Positions 1 to 6,688 of a stretch of 22,922 nt of DNA are shown one piece after another. Every line of letters begins with the position of its first letter. Within the stretch, counting starts at the first letter, position 1. The position numbers and the translations under genes were made by a program. Under the pieces are notes generated by a model that searched no databases, had not been told where the DNA came from, and saw only the letters and a program-made list of their open reading frames with translations. This stretch comes from Streptomyces varsoviensis (GTDB lineage: Bacteria; Actinomycetota; Actinomycetes; Streptomycetales; Streptomycetaceae): positions 1 to 22,922 of the forward strand of contig NZ_JOBF01000047.1 of assembly GCF_000718635.1 (NCBI RefSeq), given 5' to 3'.

Positions 1-570
1 GCCTGGGCGAGGGCCCGATCGGGGCGGGGCCCCGAACGGGGGGCGGGGCGGGGCCCGTCGGGGGGGGGGGCGGTCGGGCCGGGGCTCAGTCGGGTGGGGG
101 GCCGGTCGGGCCGGGGCTCAGTCGGGCTGGGCCCCGGTGGAGCCGGGGCTCGGTCGGGGCGGGAACCCGATCGGGGCGGGGGCGGCGGGCCCAGTCGGGG
201 CTGGGACCGGGTGGGGCCACGGGGCTCAGTCGGGGCTGAGGCGGGACCAGTAGAGACTGGGGCCCGGTGGGGCCGCGGCGCCCAGCCGGGGCCGGGGTCC
301 GGTCGGATCGAGGCCCAGTCGGGGCGAGGACCCGATCGGGCTGCGGAGCCCCGTCGGGGCTGGGGCCCGGTGGAGCCGGGGCTCAGCCGGGGCGGGAACC
401 CGGTCGGCCCGCGGGACCCAGCCGGGGCTGGGGCCCGATCGGACCGGGGCCCAGTCGGGGCTGGGGCCCGCTCGGACCGGGGCCCAATCGGGGCGAGGGA
501 CCGCTCGGACCGGGGCCCAATCGGGGCAAGGACCCGATCGAGCCGGGGCACAGTTGGGGCGGGGCCTTGG
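1..570. repeat. G-rich minisatellite with 33/35-bp units
   Basis: Non-coding G-rich block. From 268 to 570 it divides cleanly into nine units starting at 268, 303, 336, 371, 404, 439, 472, 505 and 538, with lengths 35, 33, 35, 33, 35, 33, 33, 33 and 33 bp. The early alternation gives a higher-order repeat of 68 bp. Each unit opens with TCGG or TGGG/TGGA, carries a core close to CCGGGGCCCAGTCGGGGC and ends near GGCCCG. Units at 74, 106 and 138 (32-33 bp) are recognisable, and between 171 and 267 the period breaks down. The 35-bp and 32-bp units break any reading frame, so the long open frames crossing the block look like a by-product of missing stop codons. No promoter or ribosome-binding site was seen. 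Confidence 0.85.
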
Positions 571-1170
571 CCGGGCTGGGGCCCAGCCGACGGCAGCCTC
601 TACTGGGGGCGAGGCTCGGCCGACGGGGCTCAGCCGGGGGCGAGGCTCGGCCGGGGGGTGAGTGTCCGCTGGCAAACGCACCGCGGGACTCGATCGGAGG
701 CGGGGGCTTGGCCGGGACAGAGCCCAGCCGACGGCCGTCTCGACCGGGGGCGGGGCTCAGCCCTGGGCGGGGCTCGGCTGACGGGCGCTCGCTGCGGGAC
801 TCGAGCGGAGGCAGAGGCTTGGTCAGGAAGGGGCCCACCGGTAGCGGCCTCGACCTGGACGAGGCTCAGCCGGCGCAGGCTCGCCCCGGGGCTCGATCGG
901 AGGCGGAGGCCCACGCCCGCCGCAGGGATCCAATCGAGACGGGTGCTTGGCCGGACCGGGGTCCAGCCGGCAGCGGCCTCGACCGGAGACGAGGCTCAGC
1001 CCTGGGCGAGGCCCGCCGCAGGGCCCAATCGGCGCGGGGACTCAACTGGAGACAGGAACCAGCCAGGACAAGGCACGGCCAAGGGGAGGTGCCCCCGCCG
1101 GGACGCGGAACCGCCGGGGCGGCCTCGGCCGGAGACGGGAGCCGGTCGGGGCCGGCGGGGCCGGCGGGCC
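571..1170. repeat. Degenerate long-period repeat block
   Basis: This block continues the low-complexity region with a different, longer and more diverged period. A module resembling GGCCTCGACCGG followed by GACGAGGCTCAGCC recurs near 590, 734, 845 and 973, that is every 110-145 bp. Between these modules lie variants of GGGACTCGATCGGAGGC (near 687, 797, 891). Open frames exist on both strands, but their translations are Gly/Arg/Pro/Ala repeats with no recognisable domain, so I call no gene here. Confidence 0.6.
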
Positions 1171-1274
1171 CGGCCAGGGGCAGGGGCTCGGCCAGGGCCG
1201 GGGCTCGGCCAGGGGCAGGGGCTCGGCCAGGGCCGGGGCTCGGCCAGGGCCGGGGCTCGGCCAGGGCCGGGGCT
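1171..1274. repeat. Six tandem copies of a 17/18-bp repeat abutting mazG
   Basis: Six head-to-tail copies start at 1171, 1189, 1206, 1224, 1241 and 1258. Copies 1 and 3 are 18 bp (CGGCCAGGGGCAGGGGCT) and the others are 17 bp (CGGCCAGGGCCGGGGCT). The last copy ends at 1274, inside the TGA stop of mazG (1276-1274 on the minus strand). On the mazG transcript each copy reads as C-rich RNA with short self-complementary GGCC segments, so the array could influence transcription termination or mRNA 3' stability. That role is inference; the repeat itself is plain in the sequence. Confidence 0.9.
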
Positions 1275-2728
1275 CAATCGGTGGTAGGGGCGGACTCCGC
1301 GGAGCGAACCGCGTCGCGGTAGGTGCGGGCGGCGGCGCGCAGCGCCGTCTCCGGTTCCGTCCCCTCCTCCTGGGCCCGTACGGCGAGGGCCAGCAGTTCG
1401 TACCCGATGCCGGGGCCGGTCGGCACCCCGACGTCGAGCCCGGCCCCGCGTGCCCGCGAGGCGAGCTTGGCGACGAGCGCGAGGGCGGGCTGGCCGATCG
1501 GTACGCCCTCGGTGACCGAGTCCCGCTGCTTCTCGATCGCTTTGGTCCGCATCCAGTGCTCCCGCACATCCTCGGCGCTCTCCGCACTCTCCGCGCCGAA
1601 GACATGTGGGTGCCGGTGGATGAGCTTGTCGACGATGGTGCCCGCGACATCGTCGATGGCGAACGGCTCGTCCGGGTCGTCCTGGGCGATACGCGCGTGG
1701 AAGACGACTTGGAGCAGCACATCGCCCAGCTCCTCGCGCACCGCCTCCTTATCTCCTTCCTCGATGGCCTCCAGCAGTTCGTACGTCTCCTCCACCGCGT
1801 ACTTCGCGAGGTCCTCGTGCGTACGGACGCCGCTCCACGGGCAGGCCCGACGGATCCGGTCCATGACCTGCACCAGGTCGAGGAGGCGCGCACCCGGCAG
1901 GTCGTACGAACCGGGCAGCAGCTCCAGCGCGGGCATCCGCTCCCGTCCGGAGCCCGCGAGCCGGGCGAGCCCGGCGGTGAGCGCCGACTCCCCCTCGGCG
2001 GAGGTGATGACCACGGCGGTGCGCCCACCGCCCAGGCAGTAGTCGACCAGCTCGCGGGCGTCCGGCACCGCCCGCTCGACCTCGACGCCGGCCTCCCCCA
2101 GATACGGCAACTGGGGGTGACCGGGATCGGCGCACAGCACCCGGTCAGCCGCGCGCAACACCTGCCAGGCCGGCCACGACAGCAGGCCAGGGGCAACCCG
2201 GTGGCTGGTGGTCAGCAGGACGATCCGACCGACTGCGCCCCCATCGCCTCCATCCACAACACTCCCCACGAGCCCTGCACCACCCGCGACCGCGGTGCCG
2301 CCCCCGACTCCGCCCCCAGCACCACCCGTACCCCTGGTGCTGCTCCGGGCCTCGCCCCCGCCCGTGAGCCCAGGGCCGCCCTCGCCCCCGTCGCCGCCAG
2401 CCGGCCCAGCGCTGTCTCCGTCCCCGAGACCGTTCTCGGGCCTGGAGCTGTCGCCGGACCAGGTGTCCTCCGTAACCCTAGGGCTCCCCTCAAGCCCCGT
2501 ACCGTCCACATTCCCCGCGCCGCCCGCGGCCCCCCTGCCGCCCGCAAACCCCCTCCTGTTCGCGGGCCCCGTGCCGCCCGCAGGGCCCGTGCCACCTGCG
2601 GCGCTGGCGGGCCCGCCCTCCGGAGCGGCGGCACGCTCCGAAGCCGGGATCGGGCTCGGAGCCGGAGCCGGGCCCGGTGCCGCATCGTCGGAACGGTCGG
2701 AGGAGCTGTCTGGCACGGAAGCGTTCAC
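1274..2728 (-). CDS. mazG: MazG-type nucleoside triphosphate pyrophosphohydrolase with a long low-complexity N-terminus
   Basis: MazG enzymes hydrolyse (d)NTPs to NMP and pyrophosphate in the cytoplasm and help clean the nucleotide pool. With GTG 2728 as start the protein has 484 residues. Residues from about 166 (GRIVLLTTSHRVAPG) match the actinobacterial family, beginning with a region reminiscent of the degenerate tetrapyrrole-methylase domain of YabN-type proteins. The MazG domain follows from about 280. The metal-binding EExxE...ExxD signature is visible as E313, E314, E317 and E333...D336 (EETYE, EELGD), then HRHPHVF. Residues 1-165 are Gly/Ala/Pro/Ser/Thr-rich with no domain, making the protein much longer than the roughly 330 residues I expect. 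The start is uncertain: GTG 2728 lies 22 nt after the upstream lipoprotein stop but lacks a clear Shine-Dalgarno, a GTG at 2800 would overlap that gene, and an internal start near 2233 would remove the extension. Confidence 0.9.
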   Translation of the reverse strand: MNASVPDSSSDRSDDAAPGPAPAPSPIPASERAAAPEGGPASAAGGTGPAGGTGPANRRGFAGGRGAAGGAGNVDGTGLEGSPRVTEDTWSGDSSRPENGLGDGDSAGPAGGDGGEGGPGLTGGGEARSSTRGTGGAGGGVGGGTAVAGGAGLVGSVVDGGDGGAVGRIVLLTTSHRVAPGLLSWPAWQVLRAADRVLCADPGHPQLPYLGEAGVEVERAVPDARELVDYCLGGGRTAVVITSAEGESALTAGLARLAGSGRERMPALELLPGSYDLPGARLLDLVQVMDRIRRACPWSGVRTHEDLAKYAVEETYELLEAIEEGDKEAVREELGDVLLQVVFHARIAQDDPDEPFAIDDVAGTIVDKLIHRHPHVFGAESAESAEDVREHWMRTKAIEKQRDSVTEGVPIGQPALALVAKLASRARGAGLDVGVPTGPGIGYELLALAVRAQEEGTEPETALRAAARTYRDAVRSAESAPTTD

Positions 2729-2750
2729 GCTGTCGAGCGTAAGCGAACGC

Positions 2751-3368
2751 TCACATCCGCTGCTCAGGTTCCGGCGTGGCCGCGCGCAGCCACGGCTCAC
2801 TGGCGGCCTGGGCGGTACCGCGCTTGGCGTCCCAGTGGCCGTAGCGCGGGTTGACGTCGACCCCGATGGACTTGGACGTCGCCATCAGTACCTGGTTGGT
2901 GCGGGCGGCCCCGAGCCGCTGGTCCAGCTTGGCCCGCGTGTAGTCCATCTTGATGGCCTCGTCGATCTGGTCGGGCGCGACGCCCAGCGACAGGAACCTG
3001 GCCCGCACCGCCTCCGCACCGCCATTGGCGTTCTCCAGCGCTGCGCGCTGCCGCTGCACCTCGCGGCGGGTGACGCTGACGCCGTTGTCCTTGGCGGCCT
3101 TGTCCACGATCCGGTACTGGATGAGGCGGATGAGGGTGTCCTGCCCCAGCCTCGGGCTGGCCGCGACGAGCTGCTCGGCCTGCGGCGAACCGCGCTGCGC
3201 GTCCCGCACGTCCTCCACCTGGGCCTGGAGCTGGGACACGCTGATCCGGTCCTTCCCCACGACGGCGGCCGCGCCGGGATGCGGGGCGGAGCCGCACGCG
3301 GTGAGCATGGGGGCCGCGATCAACAGTGCGGCGGCGGAGACGGCGAGCGCAGTCCTGCGGCGGTGCAT
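2751..3368 (-). CDS. SurA N-terminal-domain lipoprotein
   Basis: Predicted lipoprotein of 205 residues. It has a basic N-terminus (MHRRR), a hydrophobic segment (about 7-21) and the lipobox LTAC with the acylated Cys at residue 25. The mature part matches the SurA/trigger-factor-like N-terminal fold: a short strand with VVGKDRISVSQL, then helices with YRIVDKAAKDNGVSVTRREV. No parvulin peptidyl-prolyl isomerase domain follows, so if it is a chaperone it would act by binding unfolded clients outside the membrane (inference). The ATG at 3368 has a GGGAGG ribosome-binding site 4 nt upstream. It is followed closely by mazG on the same strand, and the pair is probably cotranscribed. This lipoprotein next to mazG and near mfd is an arrangement I associate with Streptomyces. 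The exact cellular client is unknown. Confidence 0.88.
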   Translation of the reverse strand: MHRRRTALAVSAAALLIAAPMLTACGSAPHPGAAAVVGKDRISVSQLQAQVEDVRDAQRGSPQAEQLVAASPRLGQDTLIRLIQYRIVDKAAKDNGVSVTRREVQRQRAALENANGGAEAVRARFLSLGVAPDQIDEAIKMDYTRAKLDQRLGAARTNQVLMATSKSIGVDVNPRYGHWDAKRGTAQAASEPWLRAATPEPEQRM

Positions 3369-3576
3369 GGAGCCTCCCGGCGAAGATCGTTGATAACAAG
3401 GGCCGTGCGAAGCCCCTCCTGGAGGGGGTGGTGGTCGGATGGCGGGCCGTCGCGTCGAGCTGGCGTTGATCGATGTTAGGGAGTCCGCGTGGCCCCGGCC
3501 ACTGATTCGACCAACGATTCCGGGCTGGTTGGGGTACGAACGGAGTTACGGCACCCTGGTGACGGCGTGACAGGGA

Positions 3577-3603
3577 GAACGGCCTTCCGGCTATGGGCCG
3601 TTC
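3577..3603. other. 8-bp perfect inverted repeat
   Basis: GAACGGCC (3577-3584) pairs with GGCCGTTC (3596-3603) across an 11-nt loop. It lies about 210 bp upstream of the SurA-like lipoprotein start, so it could be a weak terminator, part of a leader, or an operator. No T-tract follows on either strand. Confidence 0.4.
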
Positions 3604-3821
3604 CGCGCGGATTACTCCCCCTTCCTGGCTTCTGCGCCATCGCCTCACTCCCTCCCCTCCCCAGTCCCCGTCCAACCCCCTCGCGCGGCTCCCACCCGCC
3701 GCCGCCCCTCACCGAGCCCCCTCGGCGAGGCCCGCCACCACCCCCGGACGCCCCTAGGTATCAGCCGCAAGCCCTGACCACAGGCCCCGACCACAGGCGC
3801 TCACCCACAAGCCACCCCCTG

Positions 3822-3851
3822 CTCGGGCACCTGAGGCCAGAGGTGCCCGAG
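3822..3851 (-). terminator. Perfect 11-bp GC-rich hairpin downstream of the methylase gene
   Basis: CTCGGGCACCT (3822-3832) is perfectly complementary to AGGTGCCCGAG (3841-3851), with the 8-nt loop GAGGCCAG. It begins about 80 nt after the stop of the minus-strand methylase gene (3933). It has no T-tract, which is usual for high-GC actinomycete terminators. Position and stem quality suggest an end-of-transcript structure; a processing site or operator is possible. Confidence 0.55.
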
Positions 3852-3932
3852 GCCAACCGTTCGAGGCCGGGGCCAGGGGCCCGGGGCCGGAAGCACTCGA
3901 CGTCGGCGGTGCTTGGGCTCGAAGACGCTCGA

Positions 3933-6020
3933 TCACTCAGGACGCGCGGTGCCGTCCGTCAGCCCGTCGTACAGCCCCTGTACGAGCTGCTCACCGAGGC
4001 GCGCGGCGAGCCTCAGCGATTCCTCGAAGGCGGCGAGGGACTTGAACCGGCGGCCGTAGCGCCGCTGGTCGGCCAGGGGTATGCGCGGTAGTTGGAGCCG
4101 GCGGACGTCCAGCCGCGTGGAGGTGGAGGCGTAGCTGCTCGCCTGCCGTTGGTTGGCGGTGCCACGCAAGAACCCGGCGAGGAACCACGGATCAAGGGTG
4201 GCCGGGTCGGGTCGCAGGAGGTGCAGCCCACGGCCGAGCGCTGCCCCGGCGCTCGCCGCGTCGATGACCCGGGCCACGGTGACGTCGCCGAGGACTGGCA
4301 CCACCACGTCGCCCTCCTCGACCCGGATGGGCTCCTCGGCCGCTCCTTCGGGGAGCGTGCCGGACGGTTCGGATCCCGCTATGACGTCGTGGTCGGTCAG
4401 GACCGGAGGTGCGCCCGCCGGGTCGGGGCTCGCACCACTCCCCCCGGCACGCACCACCAAGGCGCCCGCGCGGGCCAGCTCGCCGACGGTGGTGGTGGAC
4501 CAGCGGCCGGAGATGGCGGCCTCGACGGAGGTGAGGGGTCTGGCGGGGTCGGGGGCGAGCCCTGAGGTGCGCCGTAGCGCGGTGGTGAGCCGAGCGTGCA
4601 CCTCGGCCAGTTCGGCGGCTCCGCCTCCCGCGGTGGGCGGAGGGAGGTGACGGGCCGGAGCGAGGTCGACGTCGTCGTCAAGAACCTCGATGACGGGCAG
4701 CGAGCGGCAGACCCCGGGCCTTCCCTTGGCCGCTCCCGTTCGGTCGAAGTCCTGCCAGGCTTCGAGTACCGCGGTGCGCACGGCCTGCCAGGGCAGTTGG
4801 TCGCGGTTGGTGGCCGCCAGGTCCGCGGTGTCGATGAGCAAGAGGTGCGGCGCGGGCAGGGGTTGGGCGGTGGGGCGGCGCAGCACCCATAGGTGCAGGG
4901 GGATGCCGTAAGGCGGCGCGGCTCCCGCGGGCAGCGCGATGACGGCGCGCAGCGCGCCATGGCGCAGGAGGTCGGCGCGGATGCGGCGGCCGGAGCGACG
5001 GGAGGCGGCGGCGGGGGGCATCAGCAGGACGGCAGTGCCTCCGGTGCGCAACCTGGCGAGCGCGTGCTGGACCCAGGCGAGCTCGGATTCGGTGCGCGCC
5101 GGGTAGCCGTACTCCCACCGGGGGTCGTAGGCCAGCTCATCATGGCCCCAGTTGCGTTCGTTGAACGGCGGATGGCACAGCACGATGTCCGCCTCCAGCT
5201 CCGAGAACGCGTCGGCGCGCAGGCTGTCGCCGGCGCGCACTCGCACTTGGGCCGTGCTGTGCAGGGCGAGGCGCAGCGCGCTGAGCGCGGCGAGGTCGGG
5301 GTCGGCTTCCTGGGCGAAGACGGCCCGCGTGTGCAGCGGTCCGCTCGTATCGGCGGCGCGCAGCAGGCTGCCCGTACCTGACGCGGGGTCGAAGACGGTG
5401 CGTACGTCGTCGCGGTCGAGGCCGGATTCGGCGATGGCGGCCATCAGTTCCGCGGGGGCGGACGGGGTGAGGGTGTACTGCCGGGGGTTGGCGTCGAGGT
5501 GCCGGCCGAGCAGGAACTCGTAGGCCGACCGGGTGCCGAGGCCGGTGGCGAGCTCGGCGGTCCCGCGCAGAAGAAGAGAGGACGCGGCCACCTCGACCGG
5601 ACTGGGCGGGATGACCGGGTGCCGGTTGCCGAGCCGGGTGGTCAGCGCGGTGTCGAGGGCCGGGGGCAGGACCTCGGCCAGCTCGGGGTCGGTGAGCTCG
5701 GCGAGTACCGCCCACTCCGCCGGTTGTTCGCGCACGAGCACGAGCACGCAGCCCGCGTGGCGGAGAGCGGTCACGGCTCCGGCCGGGTGCCCCGCGATCT
5801 GCTGCCAGACCCGCTCGCCCAGCGGGATCTCTCCGACTTTTCCCTGGTCACGCAGCCATCGTTCGATGGCACTCAGCGCGAAGGTCGGGCTCGTCTCCGT
5901 GCCACCGACGGGCTTCGGAAAGTCGTCGTGGCGACGGCGCCAGTTGCTGACGGCGGCGCGGCCCACACCGGCGAGCCGGGCGATACCGGCCGCCGTGACC
6001 TCTGCTGCGTTCTCCGGCAT
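3933..6020 (-). CDS. HTH / N6-adenine methylase / type I specificity-domain fusion protein
   Basis: Predicted 695-residue protein from ATG 6020, which has AGAGGA 9 nt upstream; an in-frame GTG at 6038 would add six residues. Residues about 8-60 form a helix-turn-helix (GIARLAGVGRAAVSNW, then a wing-like segment). A HsdM-like methyltransferase domain follows, with the AdoMet-binding motif I DPASGTG at 211-217. The catalytic motif IV, normally NPPF/Y, reads CHPPFNERNW with His at residue 283 (codon CAT at 5174-5172). Residues about 500-690 resemble a single type I specificity half (GRWSTTTVGELA; DPWFLAGFLRG; LQLPRIPLADQRRYG). No restriction subunit or helicase gene is adjacent. It is therefore either an orphan methylase with its own target-recognition domain or a catalytically silenced DNA-binding regulator. 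I recall similar lone proteins in Streptomyces but cannot check how conserved the His is. Confidence 0.85.
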   Translation of the reverse strand: MPENAAEVTAAGIARLAGVGRAAVSNWRRRHDDFPKPVGGTETSPTFALSAIERWLRDQGKVGEIPLGERVWQQIAGHPAGAVTALRHAGCVLVLVREQPAEWAVLAELTDPELAEVLPPALDTALTTRLGNRHPVIPPSPVEVAASSLLLRGTAELATGLGTRSAYEFLLGRHLDANPRQYTLTPSAPAELMAAIAESGLDRDDVRTVFDPASGTGSLLRAADTSGPLHTRAVFAQEADPDLAALSALRLALHSTAQVRVRAGDSLRADAFSELEADIVLCHPPFNERNWGHDELAYDPRWEYGYPARTESELAWVQHALARLRTGGTAVLLMPPAAASRRSGRRIRADLLRHGALRAVIALPAGAAPPYGIPLHLWVLRRPTAQPLPAPHLLLIDTADLAATNRDQLPWQAVRTAVLEAWQDFDRTGAAKGRPGVCRSLPVIEVLDDDVDLAPARHLPPPTAGGGAAELAEVHARLTTALRRTSGLAPDPARPLTSVEAAISGRWSTTTVGELARAGALVVRAGGSGASPDPAGAPPVLTDHDVIAGSEPSGTLPEGAAEEPIRVEEGDVVVPVLGDVTVARVIDAASAGAALGRGLHLLRPDPATLDPWFLAGFLRGTANQRQASSYASTSTRLDVRRLQLPRIPLADQRRYGRRFKSLAAFEESLRLAARLGEQLVQGLYDGLTDGTARPE

Positions 6021-6054
6021 GCGCTCCCGTCCTCTCACGATCGTGGTTCGGCCG

Positions 6055-6089
6055 ATCTGGCCAGATGACCTGTCAGAACTGTTGTGACA
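6055..6089. promoter_or_regulatory. Two palindromic sites upstream of the methylase gene
   Basis: ATCTGGCCAGAT at 6055-6066 is a perfect 12-bp palindrome located 35 bp upstream of the methylase ATG (6020). Next to it, TGTCA (6071-6075) and TGACA (6085-6089) form an inverted repeat with 9-bp spacing. Both are in the right place to be operators for the methylase gene, possibly bound by its own N-terminal HTH; that link is inference. Confidence 0.45.
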
Positions 6090-6233
6090 CAGAGCCTACC
6101 CGCCGAAACAGCGAAACCGACTTCACGGGCGTGAACTCACACGAACTAGTGAACATGGTTGACTCGGTTCACAGGCATCTGCTTCCATTGATCCATCAGC
6201 TCACGCGAGCCCGACGAGCTCCCGCCCACGTGC

Positions 6234-6441
6234 GGAAGGAGAGGAGAGAAGGAGAGAAGGAGAGAAGAACGAGAGCGCGACGCGAGAACGACACAAGATC
6301 AGGGCGGGGCAGAGCCAGGATCGAACCCAACCTCGCCGGCGGACACCTACGCGCAGGCACGCAGATCGAGAAAAGAAAGAGAGGAGGGAGTGGAGAGATA
6401 ACGGAGGCGGAGGAGGGAGAGGAAGACGGAAGAAAGAGGAA
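6234..6441 (+). repeat. Polypurine tracts including three 8-bp tandem repeats
   Basis: On the plus strand 6234-6269 is 36 nt of uninterrupted purine, including three perfect tandem copies of GGAGAGAA (6243-6266). A second tract at 6368-6441 is nearly all purine with only a handful of pyrimidines. The G/A richness and lower GC content contrast with the rest of the window. The block sits 250-450 bp upstream of the DUF2079 start. Confidence 0.75.
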
Positions 6442-6688
6442 TCACCCTCGTTCGAAAAGGCCCGGCCGCAACCAGCGGCGGCCCGAGCGCCATCACTCAC
6501 ACCAGAGAACACCGGCGCGTCACGACAGTCCGTCGATGGACAGAGTCCGAGCCGCCCCGCACCCTTCGCGTATCTTTTCGACATCCCGGATCGGCGTACC
6601 GGATCGACGTCCTGGACCAACGTCCCGGATCGACATCTCGGTTCGTGCCCCGGGCAAGGCCCACAAAACCCCGAGACAAGGACCTCCC

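Larger units (their letters stand above)
3369..3932. other. Intergenic region with two hairpins, no gene supported
   Basis: This 564-bp gap separates the lipoprotein gene from the upstream methylase gene, both on the minus strand. It holds the 5' region of the lipoprotein gene, an 8-bp hairpin at 3577-3603 and an 11-bp hairpin at 3822-3851. Short open frames (for example 3476-3712 minus) encode Gly/Arg/Pro-rich peptides without a ribosome-binding site or family resemblance. A run of C-rich sequence at 3650-3760 looks like ordinary low-complexity intergenic DNA. No convincing -35/-10 pair was found. Confidence 0.6.
6021..6688. other. Long divergent intergenic region
   Basis: This 668-bp gap lies between the divergent methylase (minus) and DUF2079 (plus) genes. 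It contains two symmetrical sites near the methylase start (6055-6066 and 6071-6089), a GTGAAC/GTTCAC inverted pair around 6150-6175, two purine-only or nearly purine-only stretches (6234-6269 and 6368-6441), and a cluster of CCGGATCGAC-type repeats at 6584-6636. An open frame runs through much of it in phase with the DUF2079 gene, but its product is highly charged and repetitive. No reliable -35/-10 pair was identified. Confidence 0.6.

Noticed and set aside
268..570. CRISPR array
   Set aside because: Repeats are directly adjacent with no unique spacers and no cas genes nearby.
94..1322. Long plus-strand open frames through the repeat block
   Set aside because: They arise because GC-rich repeats lack stop codons. 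Translations are Gly/Arg/Pro repeats, several frames are open at once, 32-bp and 35-bp units shift the frame, and there is no ribosome-binding site.
2729..2800. Upstream extension of mazG to a GTG at 2800
   Set aside because: It would overlap the lipoprotein gene by 50 nt and adds Arg/Cys-rich residues without family resemblance. GTG 2728 fits gene spacing better, though neither start has a strong ribosome-binding site.
947..2854. 635-codon plus-strand open frame
   Set aside because: It lies antisense to mazG, whose minus-strand product has clear MazG motifs. The plus-strand product resembles nothing and runs into the repeat block.
3476..3712. Possible 78-codon minus-strand gene
   Set aside because: There is no ribosome-binding site, the N-terminus is Gly/Arg-rich low complexity and no family is recognisable. 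It spans a hairpin in intergenic DNA.
6301..6375. tRNA-like fragment (GGTTCGATCC on the minus strand)
   Set aside because: The T-loop-like string is not flanked by a pairing T stem, no matching 5' acceptor strand occurs at the expected distance, and no anticodon arm can be drawn.
6065..6688. In-frame N-terminal extension of the DUF2079 gene
   Set aside because: The encoded peptide is highly charged and partly made of purine repeats. ATG 6689 has a good ribosome-binding site, and the family-like sequence starts there.
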